A stretch of 64,000 nt of DNA, from contig CAWIOP010000005.1 in the NCBI GenBank assembly GCA_963837755.1, positions 62,001-126,000 on the forward strand, in the 5' to 3' direction. Below the pieces are notes generated by a model. That model ran no database searches, had not been told where the DNA came from, and saw only the letters and a program-made list of their open reading frames with translations. Both the position numbers and the translations under genes were made by a program. This stretch comes from JADGHX01 sp963837755 (GTDB lineage: Bacteria; Pseudomonadota; Gammaproteobacteria; Steroidobacterales; Steroidobacteraceae). This document shows, one piece after another, positions 34,801 through 42,700 of this stretch. Within the stretch, counting starts at the first letter, position 1. Every line of letters starts with the position of its first letter.

Positions 34801-35232
34801 TGGTATCGCCACAACGATTCCGGCGACACCGCGAGGACTCCGAGCTGGGCGGCGCCTCAGAACGTCGGCCAGAACTGGGGCCGCTTCACCCGCGTGTTCT
34901 CCACCGGTGAAGGCGTGCTGTACGCAATCGATGCGCAAGGCGTGCTCTGGTGGTCTCGTCACCGCGGCTATCTCGACGGCAGGAACGTCTGGGACTCTCT
35001 GAGGCAGGTTGGCATCGGCTGGGGTCAATTCAAGGAAGTGTTTTCGCCCGGCGGTGGACGGATCTACGCGATCACCTCAGGCGGCGACTTGTACTGGTAT
35101 GAGCACCTGGGATTTCAGGACGGCTCCACGCGCTGGCGCGGGCCGACCTACATCGGCGCGACGAACTGGAAGGATTTCCTGCACGTGTTCCCCGCGATGT
35201 GGGGCACACCGACGGCTCCCGTGGTGCATTAG
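31882..35232 (+). CDS. Secreted toroid-like putative enzyme with tachylectin-2-like propeller
   Basis: The 1116-residue protein starts one base after the previous stop. A signal peptide ends near VGHAAP. Residues about 25-730 hold an alpha-rich part (SENHQAMYATIELLAG, GFSEWNSPVYYEYEILPLLN) followed by a beta-rich part (residues 420-700). This is the layout of polysaccharide lyases and related alpha/alpha-toroid enzymes, but catalytic residues cannot be fixed. From about residue 735 comes the shared propeller (WSKQYLYGIRPDGVLVW), with an Ala/Ser/Gly linker near 790-860. It could degrade a host polysaccharide while the lectin anchors it. It is the third gene of the lectin-effector series. Confidence 0.7.
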   Translation: MKPGSRFTTIAAAALLIAPCVGHAAPVEVPNIRCGGDEGEPLQRELEKRKLDYRAWARTENAKAGETSASAYVSYLSSNPSLRSPWPAAQSAGNIWAQLESARRLDNDQDMGLNSWVRLLYLHRSNPVLSNDERLRVTDTLRMFRFWVEEKRTPDDRSEQVFWSENHQAMYATIELLAGQLMPGQPFRDGQPGSVHRARAEGRLDRWLTDRLRFGFSEWNSPVYYEYEILPLLNLVDFAENPRIAQRASMVLDILLFDLARFTQRGSFGVTAGRVYGEHKAAGWRQSVGDTIQMLFGTRGRFTSRTSPAANALATTTRYCVPSVLLAIGQHQPDRFVDRSRVSVDFDEPGAPGTSTDADALTWWSRGAYYAGPMRSKTNEMIAKWQLPEGLGEDLAWIANLPTPFGHGNDLFSVFFEGLALTRANLYTYRDAGAMLSSVQRYRVGQMGPQMQPWQVTVDNDVSVFGTYPAARDSHNGPNWWTGNAVIPFVVQKESAAIAVYGPSPVGAQAMAFGHRTHLWFPTASANWQGDRAADGFGEAAPGKFDAVRFERVHWSNDLDDSVWMFGMKHTPGGEAYVGIYSAQPCEAVTTGTWRGKEVVCNGLRNAFVIQVGSEQAFGSFDRFVDLCRHARIYVGAGIRSPANPLVGMLVNFDSPDPIMAKTPGGHRLQLDYGSGEVRYGTGALDVSNFPRFENEYTRTPWGAPQYTISHAGLTLKHDIDRSLRDGEGLKVRPFEGQFDMTFWSKQYLYGIRPDGVLVWYGHLIGDDRNPPRPGMSDRLKITPPLSVSGVAARARGPGVSESASAAVRDRAVTSAASSVGVTTTASGRAVLAAGAANTPNSTSAAGSGAASPAAKAASAVLDPRFDGRAIEQPSRRLIHRWEGPKIIGTGWQTFRDVIPGGIFSVSANAGAASFYGVTSDGVLKWYRHDGFVSGEPRWKGPVDVGTGWSSFTKIIAAGDGVLYGVGMDGSLRWYRHNDSGDTARTPSWAAPQNVGQNWGRFTRVFSTGEGVLYAIDAQGVLWWSRHRGYLDGRNVWDSLRQVGIGWGQFKEVFSPGGGRIYAITSGGDLYWYEHLGFQDGSTRWRGPTYIGATNWKDFLHVFPAMWGTPTAPVVH

Positions 35233-35428
35233 GCGAGAGCCCGCTCTTCACAGAAGAATGTGACGTATCGATCGCAGCAGGCTCGCTGGCTGGGCAACTT
35301 CGGGCGAGCCTGGCTAATCTTTCAATATCGTGTTTTCGCCCGTACCTCGCTGCCGTTCGAGGAGAACGCGAAGCGCTCTTTGCAGGAGCGCTGTCGGATC
35401 AAAGCAGAGCCAGCACCTTTGCACGACC

Positions 35429-35665
35429 TCAAGCTGCCGGGCTTAGTTGGCTGGCGAGGGCGCGTCGCATGCGATCGATGTTGTCAAGTCGTCGGGCGGC
35501 ACGGCGAAGCGCGACGACGTCGGCAGGTTCTGCGTCCCAGAGCCTCAGGTAGTCGTGCCTTGCGGCGGCCCAGACTGTCGTCACGCTGTGCAATCTTTCG
35601 CTGATGGTTGCGGTCGCCGCGTTTGTCGCGGCGGATTTCCAATCGGCTCGCCTGGTCTGATTCAC
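35429..35665 (-). CDS. Small hypothetical helical protein
   Basis: The 78-residue protein starts at GTG 35665. It is helical, with a Ser/Thr/Ala-rich middle and a basic end (ALRRAARRLDNIDRMRRAL). No signal peptide, no family recognised. It is convergent with the lectin-toxin genes. The composition is plausible for a real gene, but nothing else supports it. Confidence 0.35.
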   Translation of the reverse strand: MNQTRRADWKSAATNAATATISERLHSVTTVWAAARHDYLRLWDAEPADVVALRRAARRLDNIDRMRRALASQLSPAA

Positions 35666-35675
35666 CGTGCCTCAC

Positions 35676-35909
35676 CTACATGGTTGTTTCGGCGGGCATC
35701 TTGATGGGGCGTGATGACAGTTCCCTGACATTCGGCAGCGAAGGGGAACTGACTTTTGAAATCGCGACGGCGCTCACACGCCTCGCCGCGAAAGCGAGCG
35801 CTGCTTCGTCAGCGGTGGACCAGTAGCCGCCGGAAAACCCAGACGCGACCATCAGCCCGCACGCGAGCGTCGTGCGTGCAAGCCCGGCTGGAAGCGCTTT
35901 GCGTTGCAC
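35676..35909 (-). CDS. Small putative exported protein
   Basis: The 77-residue frame has a signal-like start (GLARTTLACGLMVASGFSGG) and then no recognisable domain. It ends 11 bases before the small helical gene downstream. Its start is two bases from the stop of the oxygenase frame. It could be a genuine small exported protein or a by-product of GC-rich DNA. Confidence 0.25.
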   Translation of the reverse strand: MQRKALPAGLARTTLACGLMVASGFSGGYWSTADEAALAFAARRVSAVAISKVSSPSLPNVRELSSRPIKMPAETTM

Positions 35910-35910
35910 G

Positions 35911-36315
35911 TTAGCCGCTGAAGGAGATCGAGTAGCCCCACGAATCGAGCCGGGCCGGAATCGCGTTGAACGCCAGCGTGATGCGCCGTTCGCCCGGGTT
36001 CATCGGAACGGCGTGCATCAGAAAGCTTGGAAACAGCACCACGTCACCGGGCTCCGGAGCCATGCTGATCCACTTGTCGGCGTTGTACGGTCCGGTGGGC
36101 ACGCCGGCATGGTCATTCTTGAAAGAAAAATCGGTGCCGCCCGGCGCTTTCATGAACACCGTGCGGGCGTCGGGGTGCGTCGGCGTCAGATACGCCACGC
36201 CGGAGATGAAACTGTTCGCATGGTTGTGCATCGCCTGCCGTCCACCGGTATCGAGCACGTTGCCCCACATTTCCTTCAGGGACCAGCCGAGTGGCTCGCC
36301 AAACAAGCAATGCAC
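35911..36315 (-). pseudogene. 2OG-Fe(II) oxygenase (TIGR02466-like), C-terminal part, frameshifted
   Basis: The 134-residue frame matches the C-terminal double-stranded beta-helix: MHNHANSFISGVAYL (iron His), PEPGDVVLFPSFLMHAV (second His) and RRITLAFN (2OG-binding Arg). Family members are about 200 residues. The missing N-terminal part appears in other frames upstream (36113-36436: LLVQAAASITPLLAEFG, and beyond), so at least one frameshift has broken the gene, or the sequence contains an error. The family oxidises an unknown substrate. Confidence 0.6.
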
Positions 36316-36627
36316 CGAATTCCGCGAGCAGGGGCGTGATCGACGCGGCGGCCTGCACCAGCAGCGGGCTGTCGGACGGGCGGAGACGAACAGATGGAAT
36401 GGCGCGGCCGGCTCGCGAGGCGTTCGGGAACCGCAAGCACTTGTCGTGTCATGTCGACGAAAGCGTTCCGCCGCGGAGCGCTAGCGGGCGTACGCTTCGA
36501 CGACCCGGGTCGTAGCCCGGTTCGATCCGCGGGACTGGCGCGTCGAAGAGGGCTTCGCCGTCATCGACTTCACGTTGAACGATGTGCGGGCTGCAACGTC
36601 GGTGGGTTCGGCGGAAGGAAGGCGGCG

Positions 36628-37179
36628 TCAGCGGTGGACGAGCAGTCGGGCAAGATTCTGCTGAACCACGATGTCTTGCCGGCCAGCCTGTCCGTACCAC
36701 GTGCACATCGCCTTCGTCAGAGCCGCGCACATCGTTCCAGCCGTGCTCGCTCGAGGCAGGCTCCTGGCCGCGTTCAATGCGGAGAGCGAGCGAACGTCCA
36801 CGGCGCGCAGGTGCCGGTGCAGCCGAAGCGACAGGAGTGCGTTCATGGGAACGCCTTCGGGCGACCCCTCGACTTCCGCGGCGATCGCGTACCACTCGTC
36901 GATCACCGCCGGCGATTCTTCGTCCGTCCATTCCCGGCACCAATCACTGTACCGTTCACGCGATACGCTCAAGCCCCTGTCGGCGAGCGCGACCGCGATC
37001 ATGGGCACGAGCGCCGCCCGCCGTTGCGCTTCGTCCCATCGATCGAGAATGAAGAGTTGGAGAATGTCGTTCGTGAAGCCGTCGATCATGCGAGAGCGTG
37101 CTGGCTCGCGCAGCAGAGTCACTATTGCTGGCCGCGTGCTTGCAGGCCCGGTGAGTTCGCGGGATTCTGTTGAATTCAT
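36628..37179 (-). CDS. Hypothetical protein upstream of the oxygenase
   Basis: The 183-residue frame starts at ATG 37179. The N-terminal 110 residues are helical (RSRMIDGFTNDILQLFILDR, SDWCREWTDEESPAVIDEW). The C-terminal part looks less regular, so this gene may also be damaged by the same frameshifting that affects the oxygenase downstream. No family recognised. It lies in the same direction as the pyruvate-kinase-like gene further upstream. Confidence 0.4.
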   Translation of the reverse strand: MNSTESRELTGPASTRPAIVTLLREPARSRMIDGFTNDILQLFILDRWDEAQRRAALVPMIAVALADRGLSVSRERYSDWCREWTDEESPAVIDEWYAIAAEVEGSPEGVPMNALLSLRLHRHLRAVDVRSLSALNAARSLPRASTAGTMCAALTKAMCTWYGQAGRQDIVVQQNLARLLVHR

Positions 37180-37251
37180 CGATGGTTCCTCGATGTCGGG
37201 TCGCGATGGTTCTAATGGCCCGACGATTGGGCTGGCCTGGTCTTCTTCAAA

Positions 37252-39195
37252 TCATGACGCCCTGCCATCTGAGCTTGCCAGGGGGAGCGCGTTCTCAAAT
37301 TCGGTCGCCAGGCGCAGTGAACGCAGCATGGCGCGTTTCTTCGATTGGTGCGCATCCATTCGTTTGAGAATGTCGTCGAGGGCTCGCACCGCCTGAACGA
37401 TATGCGGACCCTTGTTGAGCATCACGCATTCGGCGCGGTGACCCATCGCGGCGTCCGTGATCTCGGCGCGGGACGGGGTGCCCGCCTTGGCGAGGCTCTC
37501 GAGGACTTGCGTGGCCCAGATGGCCGGGCAGTGGGCGGCTTCGCAGATCCAGAGAATCTCCTCCTGGGCCTCCGCCAGGCGCTCATAGCCGCATTCAACA
37601 GCCAGATCTCCACGCGCGATCATCACGCCGATTCGTTCATGGCGCATGGCGGCGAGCAGCATTGCGGGCAGTCGCGCAAAACCTCGCTGAGTCTCGATCT
37701 TGAGCATGATCCCGAGCCGCTCGCCTCGCTGTGCGCTCAACTGTTCGATGAGCTCGAGCACGTCAGCTTCGCGGTTCACGAACGACAGGCCGACGATATC
37801 CGCGTGTTGCACGACGAAGCCGAGATCCGCTTTGTCCTTCGTCGTAAGGGCGGGAAGCTCCAAGTTGCTGTCAGGCAGGTTGATGCCCTTGTCAGCTTTG
37901 AGATTTCCGCCGAGCGGTGGAGTATGGCGCACGCGAACCCGGATTTCGTCGGGCGAGACGGACTCGGCAATCCCCGTGATCTTGCCGTCGTCCAGACAAA
38001 CACGCTCTCCCGCCTGTACCTGAGCGAACACCTGTGGGAGCGTGCAGCTGACACGCGCCGGGCTCAGCATCTGTCCGGCTGAATCAAACGAGGGCCCTCG
38101 GCCCGGCGCGTCATCAGGCGTGAGGATGAGGAGATCGCCGGGCACGAGGTGGATGACTCCTTCCGTGGCCGCGATACCCGAGACATCAACGGTGGCCAGT
38201 TCTTCAGATTGGGCGGTCCGGCGGCTGAGCCTCGTGCCGTTTGTCACATAGGCTGTGCGACGCAGCTCGGCCCATACTCCGCCCCTGTCACGGTCCAGGA
38301 TCGTGAGCACCCGCCTTCGCCCGCGGGTATCACGGAATGTGATCTTCTCCTGCAGCTCGATGGCCGCCAGCCAATCGGCTGGAACCTGCAGCACGCCGTC
38401 CGCAGCGTCGGAGGGCGGTAGGGTCGGCGCGTCCGAAGCCGTGAGCCAGACTGCCGCCGGGGTCGTGACATGGCCGAATGCGTCGCGTGCCGGGCGGAGC
38501 TTCTGCACGGCCGGGCCGGGCTCCACGTCACCCGTCCTCAGCTTCGGTCCGGCCAAATCCATCAACACGGCGCACTCACGACCGGAGCTCCTGCACGCGT
38601 GGCGCAGATGCTGAATCATTCTGAGCCATGCTGCGGGCTCATCGTGCGCACAGTTGATGCGCATGCAATCCATGCCGGCGTCGATCAAATTGCGCACGAC
38701 GGTGTAGTCCGCGGCGGCCTCGCTCGGCATCGTGACCATGACACGCACGGTTCGCGTCTGCGGCTCCGGCCCGAGCAGGGCAGTGGTGTGAGCGTCCAGT
38801 AACTCCGCGCCGGAGCTCAGGTCGCACGCCGGCGCGCCACGCGGCAGGTTGCCTTCAATGTCGCTCAACCGGTGGACGATCTGAAGCACGGCGTCAACGG
38901 CTGCGAGTGCGTGTGATTCCGCGCGCCCGAGTGATGAGAGCCCAACGGTTGCAAGCTTCGCCTGAAGTGCACGCAGGTCCCGGCGCCTCATCGCAAGATA
39001 ATGGAACAGGTTCCGCGCACTCGCGCGGTGCGTAGGCGCCAGTGAGCACAGCAGATCCTTGTGCTCTTCCTCGAACGCCACCATGGCGTTGCGCAGAGCT
39101 TCGAGATCGTGCACCAAAGTGGGCAGCTCCGGGGCCGAATGCTGTGCACGACTATCGGGAGTTCCGCCGCACTCCCGACGGGCTGGTTCAGTCAT
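37252..39195 (-). CDS. Pyruvate-kinase-like protein with an N-terminal extension
   Basis: The 647-residue protein starts at ATG 39195 (AGGAA six bases before). Residues about 1-125 are a helical extension absent from ordinary pyruvate kinases. The rest is a pyruvate kinase TIM barrel: RINCAHD, VLMDLAGPKLRTG, the catalytic Lys in IMLKIETQRG, IARGDLAVECG, ATQVLESL and PSRAEITDAAMG. The usual C-terminal allosteric domain is missing, and an inserted domain lies near residues 260-400. It probably converts PEP and ADP to pyruvate and ATP or acts on a related substrate. Such short forms occur in several proteobacteria as a second enzyme. Confidence 0.82.
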   Translation of the reverse strand: MTEPARRECGGTPDSRAQHSAPELPTLVHDLEALRNAMVAFEEEHKDLLCSLAPTHRASARNLFHYLAMRRRDLRALQAKLATVGLSSLGRAESHALAAVDAVLQIVHRLSDIEGNLPRGAPACDLSSGAELLDAHTTALLGPEPQTRTVRVMVTMPSEAAADYTVVRNLIDAGMDCMRINCAHDEPAAWLRMIQHLRHACRSSGRECAVLMDLAGPKLRTGDVEPGPAVQKLRPARDAFGHVTTPAAVWLTASDAPTLPPSDAADGVLQVPADWLAAIELQEKITFRDTRGRRRVLTILDRDRGGVWAELRRTAYVTNGTRLSRRTAQSEELATVDVSGIAATEGVIHLVPGDLLILTPDDAPGRGPSFDSAGQMLSPARVSCTLPQVFAQVQAGERVCLDDGKITGIAESVSPDEIRVRVRHTPPLGGNLKADKGINLPDSNLELPALTTKDKADLGFVVQHADIVGLSFVNREADVLELIEQLSAQRGERLGIMLKIETQRGFARLPAMLLAAMRHERIGVMIARGDLAVECGYERLAEAQEEILWICEAAHCPAIWATQVLESLAKAGTPSRAEITDAAMGHRAECVMLNKGPHIVQAVRALDDILKRMDAHQSKKRAMLRSLRLATEFENALPLASSDGRAS

Positions 39196-39388
39196 GCTGG
39201 TTCCTGTCTGAAGCACGGCAAGAATGAGGGGCGCGGCAGGCCAGATATGCTCTCAGGAGCAAGCGCCCGCGCAAATACGAAACAGTCCTTAGCACGCCCG
39301 GATAGCTCCGCCTGCGTTCCGCCCGTTACATGCAGCATGATGAACTTGTTGCCTTGGCGCAGGGGCGCGAACAGTGTCGGAGGAGATG

Positions 39389-39499
39389 ATGACGAATACA
39401 GCCTTGCTCGATCGATCAATGGTCGAAGAGCTTGCGGCGACCTCTCAGGCCCCTGTTGATCTCGTCGAACGAGTCTATCGCGTTGAGTTGACGAGCCTT
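39389..39499 (+). pseudogene. DUF3562 protein, 5' part, interrupted by an IS
   Basis: The 37 residues read MTNTALLDRSMVEELAATSQ and continue to ELTSL at the left border of the IS4-family element. An AGGAG lies just before the start region (ATG 39386 or 39389). The frame continues exactly after the insertion at 42496, giving an intact 78-residue protein when the IS and one copy of the 10-base duplication are removed. DUF3562 proteins are small and of unknown function. Confidence 0.75.
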
Positions 39500-39665
39500 C
39501 TGTCTATTACACACAAGTTTTGAGTTCTTCCCACCCATACTGAGCGCCGTGCAGGGGGAAGCGCTGGACACAGCGGCTCGCATTGGGTAGCTTTGTTTTC
39601 GTCGCAACGTGCGATGAACGGTGCCGAACTGATTGGCGAAGACAGCGCGATGTGAGGATCCCGAG

Positions 39666-41117
39666 GTGCAGGCGATCATCGAGGCTGGCACGCAGTCGGC
39701 GGAGTGGGTGGCGCAGGAGTTCGCCCGCGCCGACCTGTGCGACAAACGCCTGGATCGTCGCTTGATCAAGACTGCGGAACAACTGGCCAGGTCTCCGTCC
39801 TCGCCGATCAACGAAGCGTGTGGTGACTGGGCGAGCACGCAGGCGGCGTATCGTCTGTTCGACAACCCGAAGGCCAGCCCTGAGGCTATTCTCGAGCCGC
39901 ATATCCAGGAGACCGTGAAGCGCATGGCCGCTCAGGGCGGGCCGGTGTTGGTGATGCAGGACACGGTGTTCTTCTCCTACGGCCAGCACGTCAAAACACG
40001 TGGCCTGGGTCCGATCGGCAAGAGCAACAGCGTCAGTGAGCGCGGATTGATCATGCACAATGCGCTCGCCTTCACGGCTTCCGGCGTACCGCTGGGGATC
40101 CTGAGTCAGAGTATCTGGGCACGCCGAGAGATTCTGGAAGAGGACTATCAGGAGAAGATCGAGCGCCTGCAGGTCACCGCGATCGAGGAGAAGGAGAGCT
40201 CCAAGTGGTTGCTGGCGCTGCGCGAGACGGTGGAGCGCGCGCCGCCGGGCGTGAAGGTTGTCACGGTGGCCGATCGGGAGTCGGACTTCTTCGAATTTCT
40301 CACGCAGGCCCAAGAGCGGCGGGCACTCTTTCTGATCCGTGCGCGCACCGATCGAAAGCTCGTGCCTGAAGACAGCGAGGGCTGCAGCCGCATGCTCGAA
40401 GCGCTGACTGACGCCCCACTGCTGGGCCATCTGACGGTGCCGATTCCCAGCAACGGCAGCCGCAAAGCCCGCACGGCACACCTGGAGGTGCGCGTGGCGC
40501 AGGTGACGATCAAGCCACCCCCGCGGCGCGGCCACGCGAAGGCGTCGGGCTCGACCGAGCCGCTCACCGTGAATGTCATTGCCGCGACGGAGAGCTCTCC
40601 ACCTGAACACACCGAGGCGATCAGCTGGGTGTTGCTGACGAACCTGCCGGTGAAGGACTTCGAGGCCGCGACCGAGAAGGTTCAATGGTACGCGAAGAGA
40701 TGGGGGATAGAGACCTGGCACAAGGTGTTGAAATCCGGGTGCAAGGTCGAGGACTGCCTGCTCGAGGAGGCGCAGCGTCTGAAGCGCTATCTGACACTCT
40801 TCAGCATCATCGGTGTGCGCTTGATGCATGTGGCCTGCCTGGCACGTGCGCAACCGGACCTGCCAGCCATCGAGGTGTTTTCCGCGGTGGAGATCCAGGT
40901 GCTGTACCTTCGCGTGAAGAATGCACTGCCCCCGCCCGGGCAACCGCCGACGCTTCGGGACACGGTACGCCTGCTCGGCAAGCTCGGCGGTCACCTGGGG
41001 CGCAAGGGTGACGGGGAACCCGGCGTGCTCGTGCTCTGGCGCGGCTGGATGCGCCTGTACGAATCGGTGGAAATGCTGCACTCGCTGCAATCCCTGGGTC
41101 TGATCCAGTCGCGCTGA
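39666..41117 (+). CDS. IS4-family transposase
   Basis: The 483-residue protein has a Tn5/IS50-like N-terminal domain (EWVAQEFARADLCDKRLDRR) and a DDE catalytic core: first Asp in VMQDTVFF, second in VADRESDFFEF, and Glu in the family signature YAKRWGIETWHKVLKSG (the YREK motif). GTG 39666, with GAGG before it, was chosen over the upstream TTG at 39633. It appears complete. The gene is four bases from the DruA-like gene, so the two are co-transcribed. Confidence 0.92.
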   Translation: MQAIIEAGTQSAEWVAQEFARADLCDKRLDRRLIKTAEQLARSPSSPINEACGDWASTQAAYRLFDNPKASPEAILEPHIQETVKRMAAQGGPVLVMQDTVFFSYGQHVKTRGLGPIGKSNSVSERGLIMHNALAFTASGVPLGILSQSIWARREILEEDYQEKIERLQVTAIEEKESSKWLLALRETVERAPPGVKVVTVADRESDFFEFLTQAQERRALFLIRARTDRKLVPEDSEGCSRMLEALTDAPLLGHLTVPIPSNGSRKARTAHLEVRVAQVTIKPPPRRGHAKASGSTEPLTVNVIAATESSPPEHTEAISWVLLTNLPVKDFEAATEKVQWYAKRWGIETWHKVLKSGCKVEDCLLEEAQRLKRYLTLFSIIGVRLMHVACLARAQPDLPAIEVFSAVEIQVLYLRVKNALPPPGQPPTLRDTVRLLGKLGGHLGRKGDGEPGVLVLWRGWMRLYESVEMLHSLQSLGLIQSR

Positions 41118-41120
41118 ACG

Positions 41121-41975
41121 ATGCAGTACTGCGCGCGGCATTTTGAGGCTCACGAGATCGGGCTCATCCGCGAGTTGCTCACGACCCCGCAGATCAGCCG
41201 CTTCCGGCTTTCGCGCGAAGTGTGCGAGCGTCTGAACTGGCGACGTGCGAACGGCCAGCTCAAGGACATGAGTTGCCGTGTGGCTCTGCTGCGCATGCAG
41301 GCTGATGGTCTGATCACGCTGCCCCCGCCCAGAAACGCCAAACCCGTCGCCTATCGGGAATATCCCGACATCGAGCACGCGGTGCTCGAGCCCAGCAGCG
41401 CCCCGAGTGTCGATCTGGCTCGGCTCAGCGTCGATCTCGTTCTCCACAAACGCGACTCGTTGCTGTGGAATGCTTACATCCAGCGCCACCACTACCTGGG
41501 TCATCAACTCATGCCAGGGGCGCAGCTGCGCTACTTCGTGCGCGCCGAAGGGCACATCATCGCCGCGCTCGGCTTCGGCGCGAGCGCCTGGAAAGTCAAA
41601 CCCCGCAACAACACCATCGGCTGGACGAGCGAACAGCGCCGACGCAACCTGCACCTGATCGTCAACAATGCGCGCTTCCTCATCCTGCCGTGGATCAAGT
41701 GTCGCAATCTCGCCTCGCGTGCGCTGGCCCTGATCAGCCGACGCCTGGCGGATGACTGGCAGGCTCGCTACGCCTATCGTCCCGTCCTGCTGGAAACCTT
41801 CGTCGAGAAACCGCGCTTTACAGGCACCTGCTACAAGGCCGCCAACTGGCAGTATCTGGGTGACACTCAAGGACGCGGAAAACTCGACACCCTCCATCGC
41901 CACAGCGAGCCGATCAAGAGCATCTGGGTTTACCCGCTCGCGCACGACTTTCGCCGATATCTGTGCAACGGATAG
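41121..41975 (+). CDS. DruA-like protein (DUF4338) carried by the IS
   Basis: The 284-residue protein carries the DUF4338/DruA signature: YIQRHHYLGHQLMPGAQLR, ALGFGASAWKV, FLILPWIKCRNLASRAL and FVEKPRFTGTCYKAANW. DruA is the small conserved gene of Druantia anti-phage systems, but the same family also travels inside IS4-type elements. Its biochemical activity is unknown. Here the large DruE helicase is absent, so this is not a full Druantia system. A role in transposition (accessory protein) is the simplest reading. Confidence 0.9.
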   Translation: MQYCARHFEAHEIGLIRELLTTPQISRFRLSREVCERLNWRRANGQLKDMSCRVALLRMQADGLITLPPPRNAKPVAYREYPDIEHAVLEPSSAPSVDLARLSVDLVLHKRDSLLWNAYIQRHHYLGHQLMPGAQLRYFVRAEGHIIAALGFGASAWKVKPRNNTIGWTSEQRRRNLHLIVNNARFLILPWIKCRNLASRALALISRRLADDWQARYAYRPVLLETFVEKPRFTGTCYKAANWQYLGDTQGRGKLDTLHRHSEPIKSIWVYPLAHDFRRYLCNG

Positions 41976-41993
41976 ATCGCAGGCGCCCACAGC

Positions 41994-42428
41994 GTGAGCC
42001 GGCAAATCAAATCAGCACGGCCAGGCACGATTACCCCATCGTCGCCGGCCTTCGAGCAAGATTATCTGGACATCGATCACTGGCCTCACCGCTGGCGGGT
42101 CGAGCCCCGCGATCTGCTGCCAGGGGAACGCATGCTCGGCATCTTCAAGGTCTTCCTCGACCATCTGTTGAGCCAGGGACTCGCTCGCAAGACCTTGCAC
42201 CGGCATCGCGATCATCTATGCACCCTGGGTGGAGAGATGATCCGTCGCTTGCACGAGGACCCGCGATTGCGAAGGCGCGCGATCGCGCGCGTGCTCGCCG
42301 AGTTCCTTGACGAGGACGGCGGACCGCTCATCTATCCGCGAATGTCTGAGACCGAGCAACGTTCCTTCGACTCCACCTGCCGAAAGCTCCACCGCTTCCT
42401 GCCTGACTCAAAACCCCTGCCCGGGTGA
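41994..42428 (+). CDS. IS accessory protein of unknown function
   Basis: The 144-residue protein starts at GTG 41994, 18 bases after the DruA-like gene and 42 bases before the right tip of the IS. It is basic and helical (LDHLLSQGLARKTLHRHRDH, MSETEQRSFDSTCRKLHRFL) and resembles a recombinase core-binding or DNA-binding helical domain. No catalytic residues are seen. It is probably a helper for the IS rather than a host gene. Confidence 0.6.
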   Translation: MSRQIKSARPGTITPSSPAFEQDYLDIDHWPHRWRVEPRDLLPGERMLGIFKVFLDHLLSQGLARKTLHRHRDHLCTLGGEMIRRLHEDPRLRRRAIARVLAEFLDEDGGPLIYPRMSETEQRSFDSTCRKLHRFLPDSKPLPG

Positions 42429-42495
42429 ATGATCGTCGCTCTCGCCCCCCGGACGAAACTTCCGAAAGATGTGTGTAATAGACAGGACGAGCCTT

Positions 42496-42621
42496 GAGTC
42501 GCACGCCCGAATTCGTTTGTATCTTCCGATCATTGCGCGGCGAAGAGCACGCGAGGTGCTCCGCCAGCGGCAGTGCTCCCACCAGTCGTTGAGCGAACAT
42601 GGAACAAGTGCTCAGTCTTGA
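42496..42621 (+). pseudogene. DUF3562 protein, 3' part
   Basis: The frame continues the 5' piece directly: ESHARIRLYLPIIARRRARE, a helical DUF3562 tail, stopping at TGA 42619-42621. Together with 39389-39499 it makes one 78-residue protein. The native gene is inactive in this strain. Confidence 0.72.
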
Positions 42622-42700
42622 CGTTGGTGTCATAAATCCGAAATAGAGAGGGCGGGTTGGGGCGAACCGCTCCCTGCACACGTGCCAGATCGCCCTTGCG

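Larger units (their letters stand above)
39500..42485 (+). mobile_element. IS4-family element with DruA-like passenger gene
   Basis: The 2986-bp element has perfect 16-bp inverted tips, CTGTCTATTACACACA at the left and its complement at the right. The 10-bp duplication GACGAGCCTT flanks it at 39490-39499 and 42486-42495, as expected for IS4. It carries a transposase gene and two extra genes in the same direction. The intact tips and clean duplication imply a recent insertion. Confidence 0.93.

Noticed and set aside
41121..41975. Complete Druantia defence system
   Set aside because: Only the DruA-like gene is present, inside an IS with its own transposase. DruE and the other partners are absent.
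39507..42005. 832-codon minus-strand frame across the IS4-family element
   Set aside because: It lies antisense to the transposase and DruA-like genes, which have clear family motifs. The antisense protein has no domain and no ribosome-binding site.
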